Of a stretch of 64,000 bases of DNA, positions 12,401 to 24,563 are shown piece after piece; position 1 is the first letter of the stretch; every line of letters starts with the position of its first letter. The notes under the pieces are model-generated. The model did not search any database. It was not told the DNA's origin and saw only the letters and a program-made list of their open reading frames with translations. Where the stretch lies: contig NC_073304.1 of assembly GCF_027595985.1 (NCBI RefSeq), positions 222,384,223 to 222,448,222 of the forward strand, in the 5' to 3' direction. The DNA is from Sorex araneus. Lineage: Eukaryota; Chordata; Mammalia; Eulipotyphla; Soricidae. The position numbers and the translations under genes are program-made.

Positions 12401-13606
12401 GTCCTTCCGTCTGCCCCTCCATCTGTCCCTCTGTCTGTCCTTCTGTTCCTCCTCCTGTCCCTCTGCCCCCACTGGGGATCTATTTCAGAGTCACTCGCTG
12501 TCAGCTCAGGGGGGGTCCTCGAGTCACCAGTTTAGGGGAGGCTTGTGGAATGGGAGCTGAGCTTCAAACCCTGCACCCCAGCGTGATTCTGGGGGCAGAG
12601 ACCACCATCATCCGGGGGGTGTGGAGGGGCACAGGGGAGCCAAGGTGCGGAGGCCGGGCTGCTGCCGGCAAATGAGTCTTCCCCTCTGAGCCCCGATTTC
12701 CTCTTCCTGGGAGGGAAGTTATCCCTTCTCGGTGGAAGAGCGACAAGGCTTGAGGGTCAGGTGGGCAACATCAGGCGCTCAGGAGGGGCTCAAGAAGGCA
12801 GCATCACCCACGGGGACAGCACCCCGGCCTCCAGGGATGCCTGAAACTGCCTCAGCCCAACCCCTCTTCCCGTTTCCCTCCACACACAGACTTACAACTT
12901 GGTGTGTAAGAAGGTGTGTGGGGGACCGGGACCCTGGGAAAAGGAGAACTTAGCCATTTCCCCAGACAGGGAGTGCCCACCAAGATATTGTATTATGAAA
13001 CAGACATCCTGTACCAAGGGCGAAACCCACAAAGATGACAGGCATATCATGTTCCAGTCTGCTGATCCCCCTTACGCAAATGCCCCGCGAATGCCCCGAG
13101 TGATCCACCCTGGCCCCCTCGCAAAAGCCTTGCCCCTCAGCCTATATATTCTGTATACTTTCCTTCAATAAACGAAATCTTGACAACAGTTCCTTGCTTG
13201 GTCTCCCTCTTCTTTCTCGCCCTTGCTATTTCAGGTAGCGCCTCTTCAGACCCTGGAATAACTTAGTCCCGCGGGACGGGACAAGTGGCACCCGAATAGG
13301 GACCTGAAGCACGGCCAACTACCGGACGGCGCCAGCAACAGAGAAGGCCCCTGAAGGATCAGTGCTGTCCGAGCGACCTTCGGAGGCGGGGGACATAAAA
13401 GGTATACCTATTCATATGCCGTCCCATTCAGCATGGGCCATTCATTATTTAAGGAACAGAGCTTTATTAAGGAGCTCAAAAATTCATTCAGGGAAAGAGG
13501 AGTACGGGTTAAGAAAAAAAGATTTGGTAAAATTTTTTAGTTATATTGATGCTCATTAATATAAGGACGAAACGGTCACTGGCGGAAAGGCTTGAATTCC
13601 CTTGTC

Positions 13607-13645
<39 letters not shown>

Positions 13646-16600
13646 TGTGTGAGTGATTGTGCAGTCTTGGACGTCCTCGTCCTTGTACTGAGTCTGTGGC
13701 TCCACGACTTGGCATCTTTAAGATCCCTTTAAGGTTACGGAGTCCAATTGGGCTGTCTGCGATTCCACGAGGAACATATGGTCTAGGGTGGTGCTGGTTT
13801 AGACACTGGCCGCAAGTCACCTCTCAGGCTGATCCACTATGGCTAAGTTCCTCACCGGCCAGACATGCATCTGTGTGGTTTGTTATGAGTGTCCCCGTCC
13901 CCCCACCCTTCTTGTTCATTTCCGTCGAGTTAGAGAAACAGCCTACCAGTGGCCCTTTCCTTTCTGTGTTCTCATTTCTGTCGAGTTGGCAGAAACAGCC
14001 TCCCAGTGAAGATAGTCACTGGTGGAAGGTTGAATCCCTTTGTCCTGTGTTTTCATTTCTGTGTCCCCAAGTCTGATAAGAAGATACTAGTTCCCCGCCT
14101 CAGAACTAGTCTTGATCAAGAAAGAAAAATGCTAGCATCTGACCACCTTAGGTTTCAACAATTTTGAAGAGGTTTTGCCGGCTTATAGCAACAAAAGCGC
14201 TTTCTTGACCCATTTTTAATAAGCAGGAGACTGGCTGGTCAGGCAGGGAAACGGGGAGCAATATTCCCAATCGGCCGACAGGGCTTAACTTTGCCCTGGG
14301 GACTGCTCCTTCCTATCTCAGTCTGTCAGTTTTCTCCCTGCCGTTTCTGAAGGGTCAGATCTAAAGATCAACTATAGACGTGTGCACATGTACGTGTAAT
14401 GTTTTTAGTGAACTAATTTTTAGTGAACTTATTGTCTGTCTGTCTGTCTGTGGAACACTCGAGTGTTAGAGCTAGTTTGAAGTCAGTAATTCTTAGACCT
14501 GGGCAAACAAAATCTAGGGAGATCAGAGTGATATGAAGCCCAGAAATTTAAAAGATCTAGGTATCTTTGGAACTTCTTAGATCAGGTTTAAACAAAGATT
14601 TCTAATTAGAATGTGGTGCCTACAACGAAATTGAAAGTTTTAATCTAAATTTCTTATTGGAAGAACATTAATAGTTATTAACAGTTGAAATTCTTTTGAA
14701 TTCCAGTATCTGTACTATCTAGAAAAAGCTACAGAACTAGAGCCAGAAAACTAAAAAGTGAAATAAGAATTCAGAAAGTGCAAGACTTTATCTTGCAAGC
14801 CTCAGCCAATTTTAATGAAGAATTTAGCTGTTTTTCAAGCAACAAAGGTACAGAAACCCTCAAAATAAACAAAGTTTTCTTATGTTTCCATAAATTGACA
14901 ATCCAAAATTTTTTTCTATGTTATTATCTAAGTTTGGTTAAAATATGTATATGTATGTATATGTGTATGTATGTGTGCATGTATATGTATATGTATGTGT
15001 ATGTATGTATATATATGTGTGTATATATATACATATATATATATATACCCAAAGTGCTCTTTCTGTGTTTGAAAGCATGTTTGTATTGAAGAATTGTTAA
15101 AGTTAGAAAGCTCATGATTTGAACTAAAGTACAAAAACTACCAAAATTAAGTCAAAGAAGGTTTTACTGTGTTTCACAAAAATTGATGGTCCAAAGGTCT
15201 TATGCTATTATACCAATGTATATATTTGTATCTGCACTGGATTAGAATTATTTGACCTAGAGAATCTTGTGAGTTGAAATAATTGTGATCTATGAAAACA
15301 GGTTCAAAGATAATGCTTCAGTTTAAAATATTATTTTCTAGAGTTGCAAAATTGGTTGAAAAACTTATTGTTTTATTTGATCTCCAAGACTTCTGGTAAC
15401 TAAAATTTTTAAAACTACTTAGCTTAGGGTTGTAAGGGGTTAATCTCAGATGTCAGTTTGGGAGTTTTTAAAGATTTTCCCTGGATCCACCCATTCCCCT
15501 GCACTCCAGGCTGACAAAATCTCCTGGAAATCTGATAAACCCATCTGGATTGATCAGTGGTCCATGCCCCTAGAAAAGGTCAAGGCAGCCTGTGAGCTGG
15601 TGCAGGAGCAATTATGCTTAGGCCACCTTGAACCCTCTACTTCCCCTTGGAATACCCCCATATTCGTAATCAAAAAGAAAAATGGGACTTGGAGGTTGTT
15701 GCAAGACCTTAGGAGTGTAAATAAGACCATGCAACCTATGGGTGCGTTACAACCTGGACTCCCAACTCCAGTTGCTATACCCTCAGGCTTTCAAGAAATA
15801 ATCATAGACATAAAAAATTGCTTTTTCTCCATTCCCCTACACCCCGAGGATTGCAAACGCTTTGCTTTTTCAGTCCCGATTACTAACCATATAGGACCCA
15901 ACCCTCGCTTTCAGTGGAAGGTCCTTCCGCAAGGCATGGCTAATAGCCCTACTCTTTGCCAGCGCTATGTAGCCCAAACTATTGATCCCTTTAGGGTGCT
16001 TTTTCCCTCTGCATATATTATTCATTACATGGATGATTTACTGATTGCTGCAGCTCCCCCTGCAGAAGTGCAGCAGGTTGTGCAAGAAACAGTTTTAGCC
16101 CTTCAAAACCGCAGCTTTACTATCGCCCCAGACAAAATCCAGACTCAGTATCCGTTCCTCTTTTTGGGTTTCCAGCTTGACCCCTCCCTCATACACCCAA
16201 AGAAAATTCAGATCAGACGGTCTTCTCTCACTTCCCTAAATGATTTTCAAAAATTATTAGGGGATATAAATTGGCTTTGACCTTACTTAAAATTAACTAC
16301 CGGGGAACTTAAACCTCTATTTGACATACTCTGTGGCGACCCAGATCCTACTTCACCTCGGTCCCTCTCTGTAGAGGCTGAGGAAGCCCTGAAACTGGTC
16401 GAAACCATCATTGCTCAACAGAGTTGCGGCTATTTTCACCCTTCCAAAGTCCTATATCTCATTATTTTCACATCCCCTTACTCGCCTTCTGGCCTGCTGT
16501 GGCAGGAAAAACAAACCCCTTATGTGGATTCATATGCCTGCGTCCTTTTCCAAGGTTCTGCCTCCTTATCCTCTGCTAGTGGGACAATAGATCTTTTCTG

Positions 16601-19600
16601 GATTAAAAACTGCCGTCAGATATTTCGGGCGTGACCCTGACATTGTTATCACCCCTTATTCTAAAGAACAAATTGGATGGCTACTGCCCCAGGCATCAGC
16701 GTCCTCAGGATTTCAGAGAAGCTGTATAGTGGGTGGGAACAGAACCTGTGCCACAGGTGATTGGGGCTGTACTAAGTTGCATATGCACATGGAAGTGACT
16801 CCTAGTGTAAGCAGCAGCTGCCTCTAATCTCACCTCTAACAGCACCCCAAGGATGCAGCTCTGTTTGGTCATGTGACTCTTGGTTCCCCAGAGCTGCTGA
16901 AGGGTTGGAGGTGGTGGCCCCACAGAACAGGGCTGGGAGGAGTCTTGAAGAAGAAACTGTTGAAGATCTTTTTCTTGCTTATGAGAAACATGCCTTGAAC
17001 TGTTCCAGCACTGTGTGATCTGCTTTTTGTTTTATGGAACATAAATTGGAAGAATGAAATTAGATGACACCCGACTGCAAAAATGTTTATAAGCAAATAG
17101 CGTATAAAGCTGTGAACTTCATAACTTTGTAAAGCAAGATTTAAAGCAAATACAAGAGGAAAATAAAATACTTTTCCTAAAAAAAAAAAAAAACCAAATT
17201 GGATGGCTACAGAGCCGTCATGACGACTGGGCAGTCTTGTTGTCTAGCTATCAGGGTCAGTTTGACACACACCTGCCCAGGGACAAGCTTTTACAATTTC
17301 TTAAGACTACCCCTTTTATTATATCCAAAAACACCGTCTCGAGACCCATCCCTGGGGCCCTAACCTTGTTTATTGATGGCTCACAAAATGGGATAGCTGC
17401 TTACGTCGTCCATGGTAGGGCATATCCCATCAAAACTCCCTTTTCCTCTGCTCAGTTAGTGGAATTGTTTGCAGCTCTTAAAGTTTTTCAAATGTTTCCT
17501 TTACAAGCATTTAATCTATTCTCAGACAGCCAGTATGTTGTTAGATCATTAACTGTTTTGGAAACGGTTCCTTCCATTCAACCATCCTCTGCTACTTTCC
17601 AGTTGTTTTCTGACATTCAAAAATGCATCCATTGTCGGTCCCACCCTTTCTTTGTTGGGCACATTCGTGCACACTCTGATTTACCCGGACCTTTGTCACA
17701 GGGCAATGATTTGGCAGATAAAGCCACGCGCCTTGTTGCTCTAGCACTAACTCCTGATTCACTCAAGGATGCGAAAGAGGCGTGTCATCATTCCATGCCC
17801 TTCATCATTTAAATTCCTCCACATTACGCCAGATGTTTGGCATTACTAGAGAGCAAGCCCGGCTTATAGTTAAAGGCTGCAAGACCTGCCTACCTTTCAT
17901 ACCTGAACCTCACTATGGCGTCAATCCCAGAGGGCTTATCCCTGGTGAACTCTGGCAGATGCATGTTACTCATATCCCCACCTTTGGCAAGCTTAAATAT
18001 GTTCATGTTACTGTTGATACCTTTAGCAGATCCCTTTCTGCTTCAGCACTAGCAGGAGAAACTACTAAACATGTGATTACCCACATGCTGTCTACTTTTG
18101 CAATAATGGGACAGCCCAAGATTATTAAGACTGATAATGGTCTTGGTTATACAAGCCAAAAATTCAAAGACTTTTGTGCTCGATTAAGAATTAAACATGA
18201 CACCGGCATTCCATACAATCCCCAGGGTCAAGGCATTGTTGAACGTGCCCACCAGCCACTCAAAAACACTCTCCTAAAGCTGCAAGCTCAGGAGACATTG
18301 TACACCTTCAAGGGCAATTCTCGCCTCTTGCTTTCTCATGCCCTGTTCGTCCTGAATTTCCTTACACTGGATGACGCCGGTCGCTCGGCGGCCGATCGCC
18401 TGTGGCACCCCTCCTCTAAGGATAATTATGCTCAAATACTCTGGAAAGACCCTGCCACCGGTTCGTGGCACGGCCCTGACCCCGCCCTCATTTGGGGAAA
18501 AGGACATGTCTGTGTATATGACAACAAAAATCAGGGTGCTAGATGGCTCCCTGAGAGATTGGTAAAATTATATAACAAACCTCAGGAGTCAAGTGACTCC
18601 CCACAAGATTAGTTAAATTATATTATTGAACCAGGGGAAACCACCCCTGAGAGAGACTTTTCTGTTCTCTTACAGGAGACATCATGGACCTGCCTCGGAT
18701 GCTGTTTTTATGGACTTGGCTATTTTTTGCTTGGGCATCGCCAGCTTCCGCCTCAGTCTAAGCAGGCAATACTGTCTGCGCCTCCTCTTCCATTGGCACT
18801 CAACCCCACTGGCCCGAGCTTAGAGTGGACCTGTGTCAGCTGGCCCTAGGAGCCAGCTCTGACTGGGGCACCCATGAATATCTCTGGCCCCTGGATAGGA
18901 CCCCTAACATTTTTGATCACTACTCCCACATACCTGGCTGTACCAACTACGCTAGACGAGCAGAGCTAACTCACACTGACTTTTATGTGTGTCCAGGCCC
19001 CCATCGAGACTGCTCGCTCTCACATAAATGCAGCCAGGCCTCTGACTATTTTTGTGCCTCTTGGGGTTGCAAAACCACTGGCACTAAGTACTGGAACCCC
19101 TCCTCCTCCTGGGACTTCATCACTGTAAAACGCCCCCCAGGCTACAGCCCCTCCAATCGCGTGCCAAATTGGAGTTTCAGCAGATTTCCCGGAACCCCAT
19201 GTGACCACTTGAGCCCCGCCAGTGGCTGATGTAACCCCATTGTCATTTCTTTCACAGCCAGTGGCAGACAACATGATTGGCTTAGTTCTCGAGACCTGCA
19301 ATGGGGACTGCTCCTCTACATGTCCTATAGGGACTATGGTCTGCTTTTTAGTATCCGTCTTCTTAAAGAGCTTCCCAGCCTACATAAAGCGGCTATCGGG
19401 CCTAACCCAGCCCTTCACCCCCCTTCCCGAGAACACCCACACCCCTCTCCCCCTCCGGTGAACGCCCTACCAGCAGTTGCCGAGCCTATGCCCACATACT
19501 TTCGCCCCACACTTCCTGAAGGGAGCCCTTCCTCCTCTGAACTAATTTTGGAAATGGTGAATGCATCTGTTGAAGCCCTTCATGCTACCCATTCAGCCCA

Positions 19601-22600
19601 ATACGAGCAATGCTGGATTTGCTTTTCCCCAAGACCCCCCTTTTATGAGGGTGTTGCAATCTTTGCTCAGGTCTTATTCACCAATGACCCCGCGGCCTTG
19701 AGATGGGCCCCAGATGAGGACCACAGCCTTACCTTAGGTCAGGTCCATGGTGCAGGTCTTTGTCTCCTAGGACCCAAAATGCTCCCTCCTTTTGAATTGC
19801 AGGACATTTGTAATGTCTCCCAGCGCATGGACGCCTCTTTCACCTATGTCTCGGCCCCGCCTGAGTCTTACTTTGCCTGCTCTGCTGGCCTCACCACTCA
19901 TGTCGAGACCAGTGCCTTCTTGCGCACCAGAGACTACTGCGTCCTGGTCCACCTGTTTCCCAGGCTCTCCATTCATGACCCTGAGGATTTTCTCAGTTTT
20001 TTGGGAAAAAGGGGCAGTCTTACCCCACCACAAAAGAGAACCACTCACAGCAATAACCCTAGCTGTTGTCTTAGAACTAGGGGACTAGGCGCTACAGGCG
20101 CTGGCACTGGCATTGCCTCCCTAATTACTTCCAAACAGCAGTACAATCAACTCAGCCAGGTTGTAGACAGAGACATTCAGGAACTGCAGAAAGGGCTGCA
20201 AGATCTAAAGGACTCTTTAACTTCCCTCTCTGAAGTAGTCTTACAAAACCGCAGAGTTTGGATTTGGTTTTTTTACAAGAGGGCGGACTCTGTGTGGCCC
20301 TTAAAGAGGAATGCTGTTTTTATGCAGACAAGACAGGTCTAGTACAGGATAGCATTAATAAAGTCAAAAGGAGCCTGGAAGAAAGAAAAAGGGCTAGAGA
20401 AAAACAGGAGTCATGGTATCAAAATTGGTTTTCCACTTCACCCTGGCTGTCCACGTTACTGCCTAGTCTTTTGGGACCCCTCGTGGGTCTCCTGATACTA
20501 CTATCCTTTGGCCCTTGGGCCTTTAGTCGCTTAACCTCTTTTATTAAGTCGCAGATCGACTCGGCTACCAGAAGCACGGTTGCTGTTCACTATCATCGCC
20601 TTGGACCAATTCCGCCTCTGGAAGAGGGAGTTCCTGACCAAGTCCCAGAGACAGACCGGCTCAACTTCTCCCCTCTAGCTGAGAGATTAGGGTCCCCTTG
20701 GTACCATAGGTTCTGGGCTCATTTCCCAGGGATACGGCACCCTGACACCCCCTCTCCCACTCCGGGTCAGCTGTGAGGTTAGCCTATGATGGGAAATAGT
20801 GTAACGCCAGACCCGAGTAGGAGCAGCAAGGGGTTTCCATGACGGGAGTAGTGTGAGGCCTTACCTCTTGAGTCCCCATCACATTTTCACTAAGCGCTTA
20901 CCCTGTGCAACCTCCCCTTAGCTTCACCTCGGGGGCGGCTGGCAGAAAAATAACCAAGCACCACATATAAGAGCACAGTGACGGCAAGAGTAAGAATCCC
21001 CTCACATAGCCTAAGACAGAGCCCCTGCCCCCTCGGGTCTGGAGGCACATTACATAGCCTAAGACACGGCACCTCACCTACCCAGGCGGCTCTCAGTAGC
21101 CCTCAATTTTTTCATATATAAAAACACAGGGGGAGATGTGGGGGACCGGGACCCTGGGAAAAGGAGAACTTAGCCATTTCCCCAGACAGGGAGTGCCCAC
21201 CAAGATATTGTATTATGAAACAGACATCCTGTACCAAGGGCGAAACCCACAAAGATGACAGGCATATCATGTTCCAGTCTGCTGATCCCCCTTACGCAAA
21301 TGCCCCGCGAATGCCCCGCGTGATCCACCCTGACCCCCTCGCAAAAGCCTTGCCCCTCAGCCTATATATTCTGTATACTTTCCTTCAATAAACGAGACCT
21401 TGACAACAGTTCCTTGCTTGGTCTCCCTCTTCTTTCTCGCCCTTGCTATTTCAGGTAGCGCCTCTTCAGACCCTGGAATAACTTAGTCCCGCGGGACGGG
21501 ACAAAGGTGGACAGGCAAACGCTCAGCAGCAGCGTGGAATACTCTAGAATAGTCTAGAACAGCAGCAATGATGCTGTGTGATGAAGTTAGGGGGCCATGA
21601 CCTTGCCCTCTGCTTCAGAACAGCTTAGTACATAGTGATCTTCCCATTGAAGTTAAACGTGCGTGTGTGTGTGTGCACACGCGTGTGTATTTGGGGGATC
21701 CTTTATAAATGGGAATTTGCTGTGAGAACTTTCTAGAGAGGGAAATGCTGTCTGATCCCTGAAACTTTCTTCTGAAGGCTTTTTTTTTTTTTTTTTTGCG
21801 GGGGGGTGATGTCAGGTTAGGAGATGGAGGGTGATGTCAGGTTAGGAGATGGAGGGGTCGCTATTTCCAGCATGGGGGTCACTCCCAGCAGTGCTCAGGG
21901 GTCCATGTGGTGCTCAGGGTTGATCCTGGAGCTGCTGCCTTTCGGTGCTGTCTCTGTCACCCCTCTTCGTGCTCCTGCAAGTCCCCGCCCCCTGGGGTCT
22001 GCTGCAGAGCATGTTGGTGGGGGGTCCCTTGCCATCTTTGATCTGGATGTGGGCTGAGGGAAGCCCAAACGTTTCCGTTGTGCCTCCAGCTTCCACTCAC
22101 GACCGCAGAGCAGCCGGAAGGGAAAAGGAGCCGATAGCACACGGGCCTGCCCTATAGGCTTCGGGGACCCCACGGGGACCCCCGCTTCATCCTTCCTCGG
22201 CAAGGGCCTCCCCAGCTCCTCTGCCAGCTGGACTGTGCCCTTTCTGGCCCGCCGTGGGCAGGGACGGTGTGGGGTCAGGCAAGAAGTCCAGGTGTCCTCC
22301 CGGGTGGCCTGGCCACCCCCGCTTCCAAGCGTGGCCCCTTAGTGCTGGGCGCTGGGCAGGGACAGACACTGCGGGGAGCCCAGGGGGCTGCAGCTCGACT
22401 ATACCCCCCTCAGCTGCCCAGGAGAGGGGGCGCCTCGGCTGCACCGTTGGAGGGTTTCCGGGCCCCGCAGGCCCCGCGGCTGCCCCCTCCCCAGCCTTCA
22501 CTGTGACCTTTCCCTCATTCAGGCCGCTGCCGTTTCCTGAGACAACAACAGCTGCTTCCTACTCGAAGGCCCGGGACCCCATTCCGCCCCGGCCCCTCCC

Positions 22601-24113
22601 TGGGGTGGGGGCAGCCCGCGTCCTTTGTCCTCGGTGGCGCCAGGAAAGAAGGTGATGGCAGCCCTCCTTTCCTGCCCATATTTGCGGGAGCCAGAGGAGG
22701 CGCCTCCGGAAATGCCCCGGAGGGGCCGTGCGGGCAGGTGGGGCCCCGTTTCCTGACCTTGACCATGATGTGATCCCGCCATGATCCGAGGAGTGTCCCT
22801 GGGAAGGGCCGACCCGCAGGTAGCCTCGGGGTGGTCACCCTTTCCAGGAGAAAGGCACGGGGACCTCGCGGCCATGTCCCCAGCCTGGGTCACCCTCAGC
22901 CTGGGTCTGGGACAGCTACGCCACTTTGGCCTCAGAGCCAGGGCAGCTCGAGCAAGCATCTGGGTGTTCTGGAAGAGGAGAGATGGGCGCCGAGAAACCC
23001 GGGTTCTGCCTCTGTTTGGACACCCCCCCTTGGTGCCTCAGTTTCCTCTTCTGCAAATATATGCTCCAGCCTGCAGTTCTCAGAGTCCATGATGCGGTGG
23101 GTCAGAGTTTAAAAATTCAGGCCCCCGGGACCAGAGAGAGAGTAGAGTGGGGAGGGAATTGGCTTTGCATGCGCCTGACCCAAGTTCAAACCCCAATATC
23201 ACACATGATCGATCCGCCAGCAAGGCCAGGAGGATCCCTGAGCACAGAGCCAGGAGTAAGCCCTGAGCACAGCCGGGCGTAGCCTCAAAATAAACAGGGC
23301 CTGAGTCAGGCTGTGCAGATAGGGCCTTGCCTTGCACGTGGCCAACCCAAGTTTGATCCCTGGCACCCTTGGGCCCCATCAGGAGTGATTCTTGAGCACG
23401 GAGGCAGGTGTAAGCCCCGAGTACCACCAGCGGTGGCCCCAAACCCCAAACGAACAGCAACAACAGAAAAACCCCAGATCCTGGATCCGCCTAGGACGTT
23501 TCTGCAGGGAGTCTATTTTTTCAACGGTGTCCTGGAAGGGGACGCCCCAGCCTTACAGGAAACCCGGCTAGGTGAGTGCGAAGCTCTCTTTGGGAAGAGG
23601 GGATGGAACCAGGGGGGCATGTCCCTGGGGCTTGGGGGCTCCTATAGGTTCCCTCTAGTGGGAAGAACACCCTGCTTGCAGGGGTGGGGAGGGAAGAGGG
23701 GTCCCGGCCCCGGCCATGCCTTCCTTACCATGTGTGACAGCTGCACTTTCTCATCCGTGTCCTTTGGTGAGTCCTCCAGCACGGCTGAAAGAGAAAGGAG
23801 CCCCCAGACCCTGAGCCAGGAGGAGGGGCGGGCCACTCCCAGGGGCTCGGAAGCGCCCCCCCAGCTCAGAGACCCCCTTCCCCACCTCCCCCAGCTCAGC
23901 CTTGAGGGATGGGCCGGGGATGGCGGCTTAGTCCCCTTGGGGAGACTGGCACAGGTTGGAAGCCTCAAGAAGGAAGTGGAATGTAGGGCAGGAATTTTCA
24001 AAGTTGTTCTGACAGATGGGAACCAGGGTGTGATTAGAGCTCATTCCACTCGCTGCCTCTGCCTCCGCCTCTCTTTTTCTTTCTCTTCCTTCCTTTCTTC
24101 CTTCCTTTCTTCT

Positions 24114-24174
<61 letters not shown>

Positions 24175-24175
24175 T

Positions 24176-24215
<40 letters not shown>

Positions 24216-24265
24216 TCCTTCTTTCCTTCTTTCTTTCTTTCCTTCTTTCCTTCTTTCTTTCCTTC

Positions 24266-24344
<79 letters not shown>

Positions 24345-24416
24345 TCCTTCCTTCCTTCCTTCTTCCTTCTTTCTTTCTTTCTTTCTTTCTTTCTTCTTTC
24401 TTTCTTTCTTCTTTCT

Positions 24417-24448
<32 letters not shown>

Positions 24449-24479
24449 TCCTTCTTTCTTTCTTTCTCTCTTTTTTCTT

Positions 24480-24563
<84 letters not shown>

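Larger units (their letters stand above)
10403..12916. other. CD300LG intron 6, part 3' of ERV-A (in gene sense)
   Basis: MIR at about 10495-10588, interrupted by a forward SINE (10589-10766); reverse SINE 10838-11015; forward SINE about 11140-11322; MIR at about 11630-11760; reverse SINE about 12080-12235. A perfect palindromic TGACGTCA lies at 12034-12041. Remaining sequence looks unique. Confidence 0.6.
12917..21503 (+). mobile_element. ERV-A: degenerate provirus with type-D (beta pol, gamma-like env) layout
   Basis: Paired 367-bp LTRs with four substitutions, flanked by a 6-bp direct repeat AAGGTG (12911-12916 and 21504-21509). Order: LTR, Lys-like primer site, gag start, non-coding block, pol (RT, RNase H, integrase), env, polypurine tract, LTR. 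pol looks betaretroviral; env has a CWIC motif and a CX6CC transmembrane subunit, as in type-D and gammaretroviruses. It is broken by stops, frameshifts, loss of most of gag and protease, and a retrocopy in pol. It lies antisense in CD300LG intron 6. Confidence 0.93.

Noticed and set aside
16705-17096. Short reverse frames inside the retrocopy
   Set aside because: No family resemblance; the insert is best explained as a 3' UTR copy.
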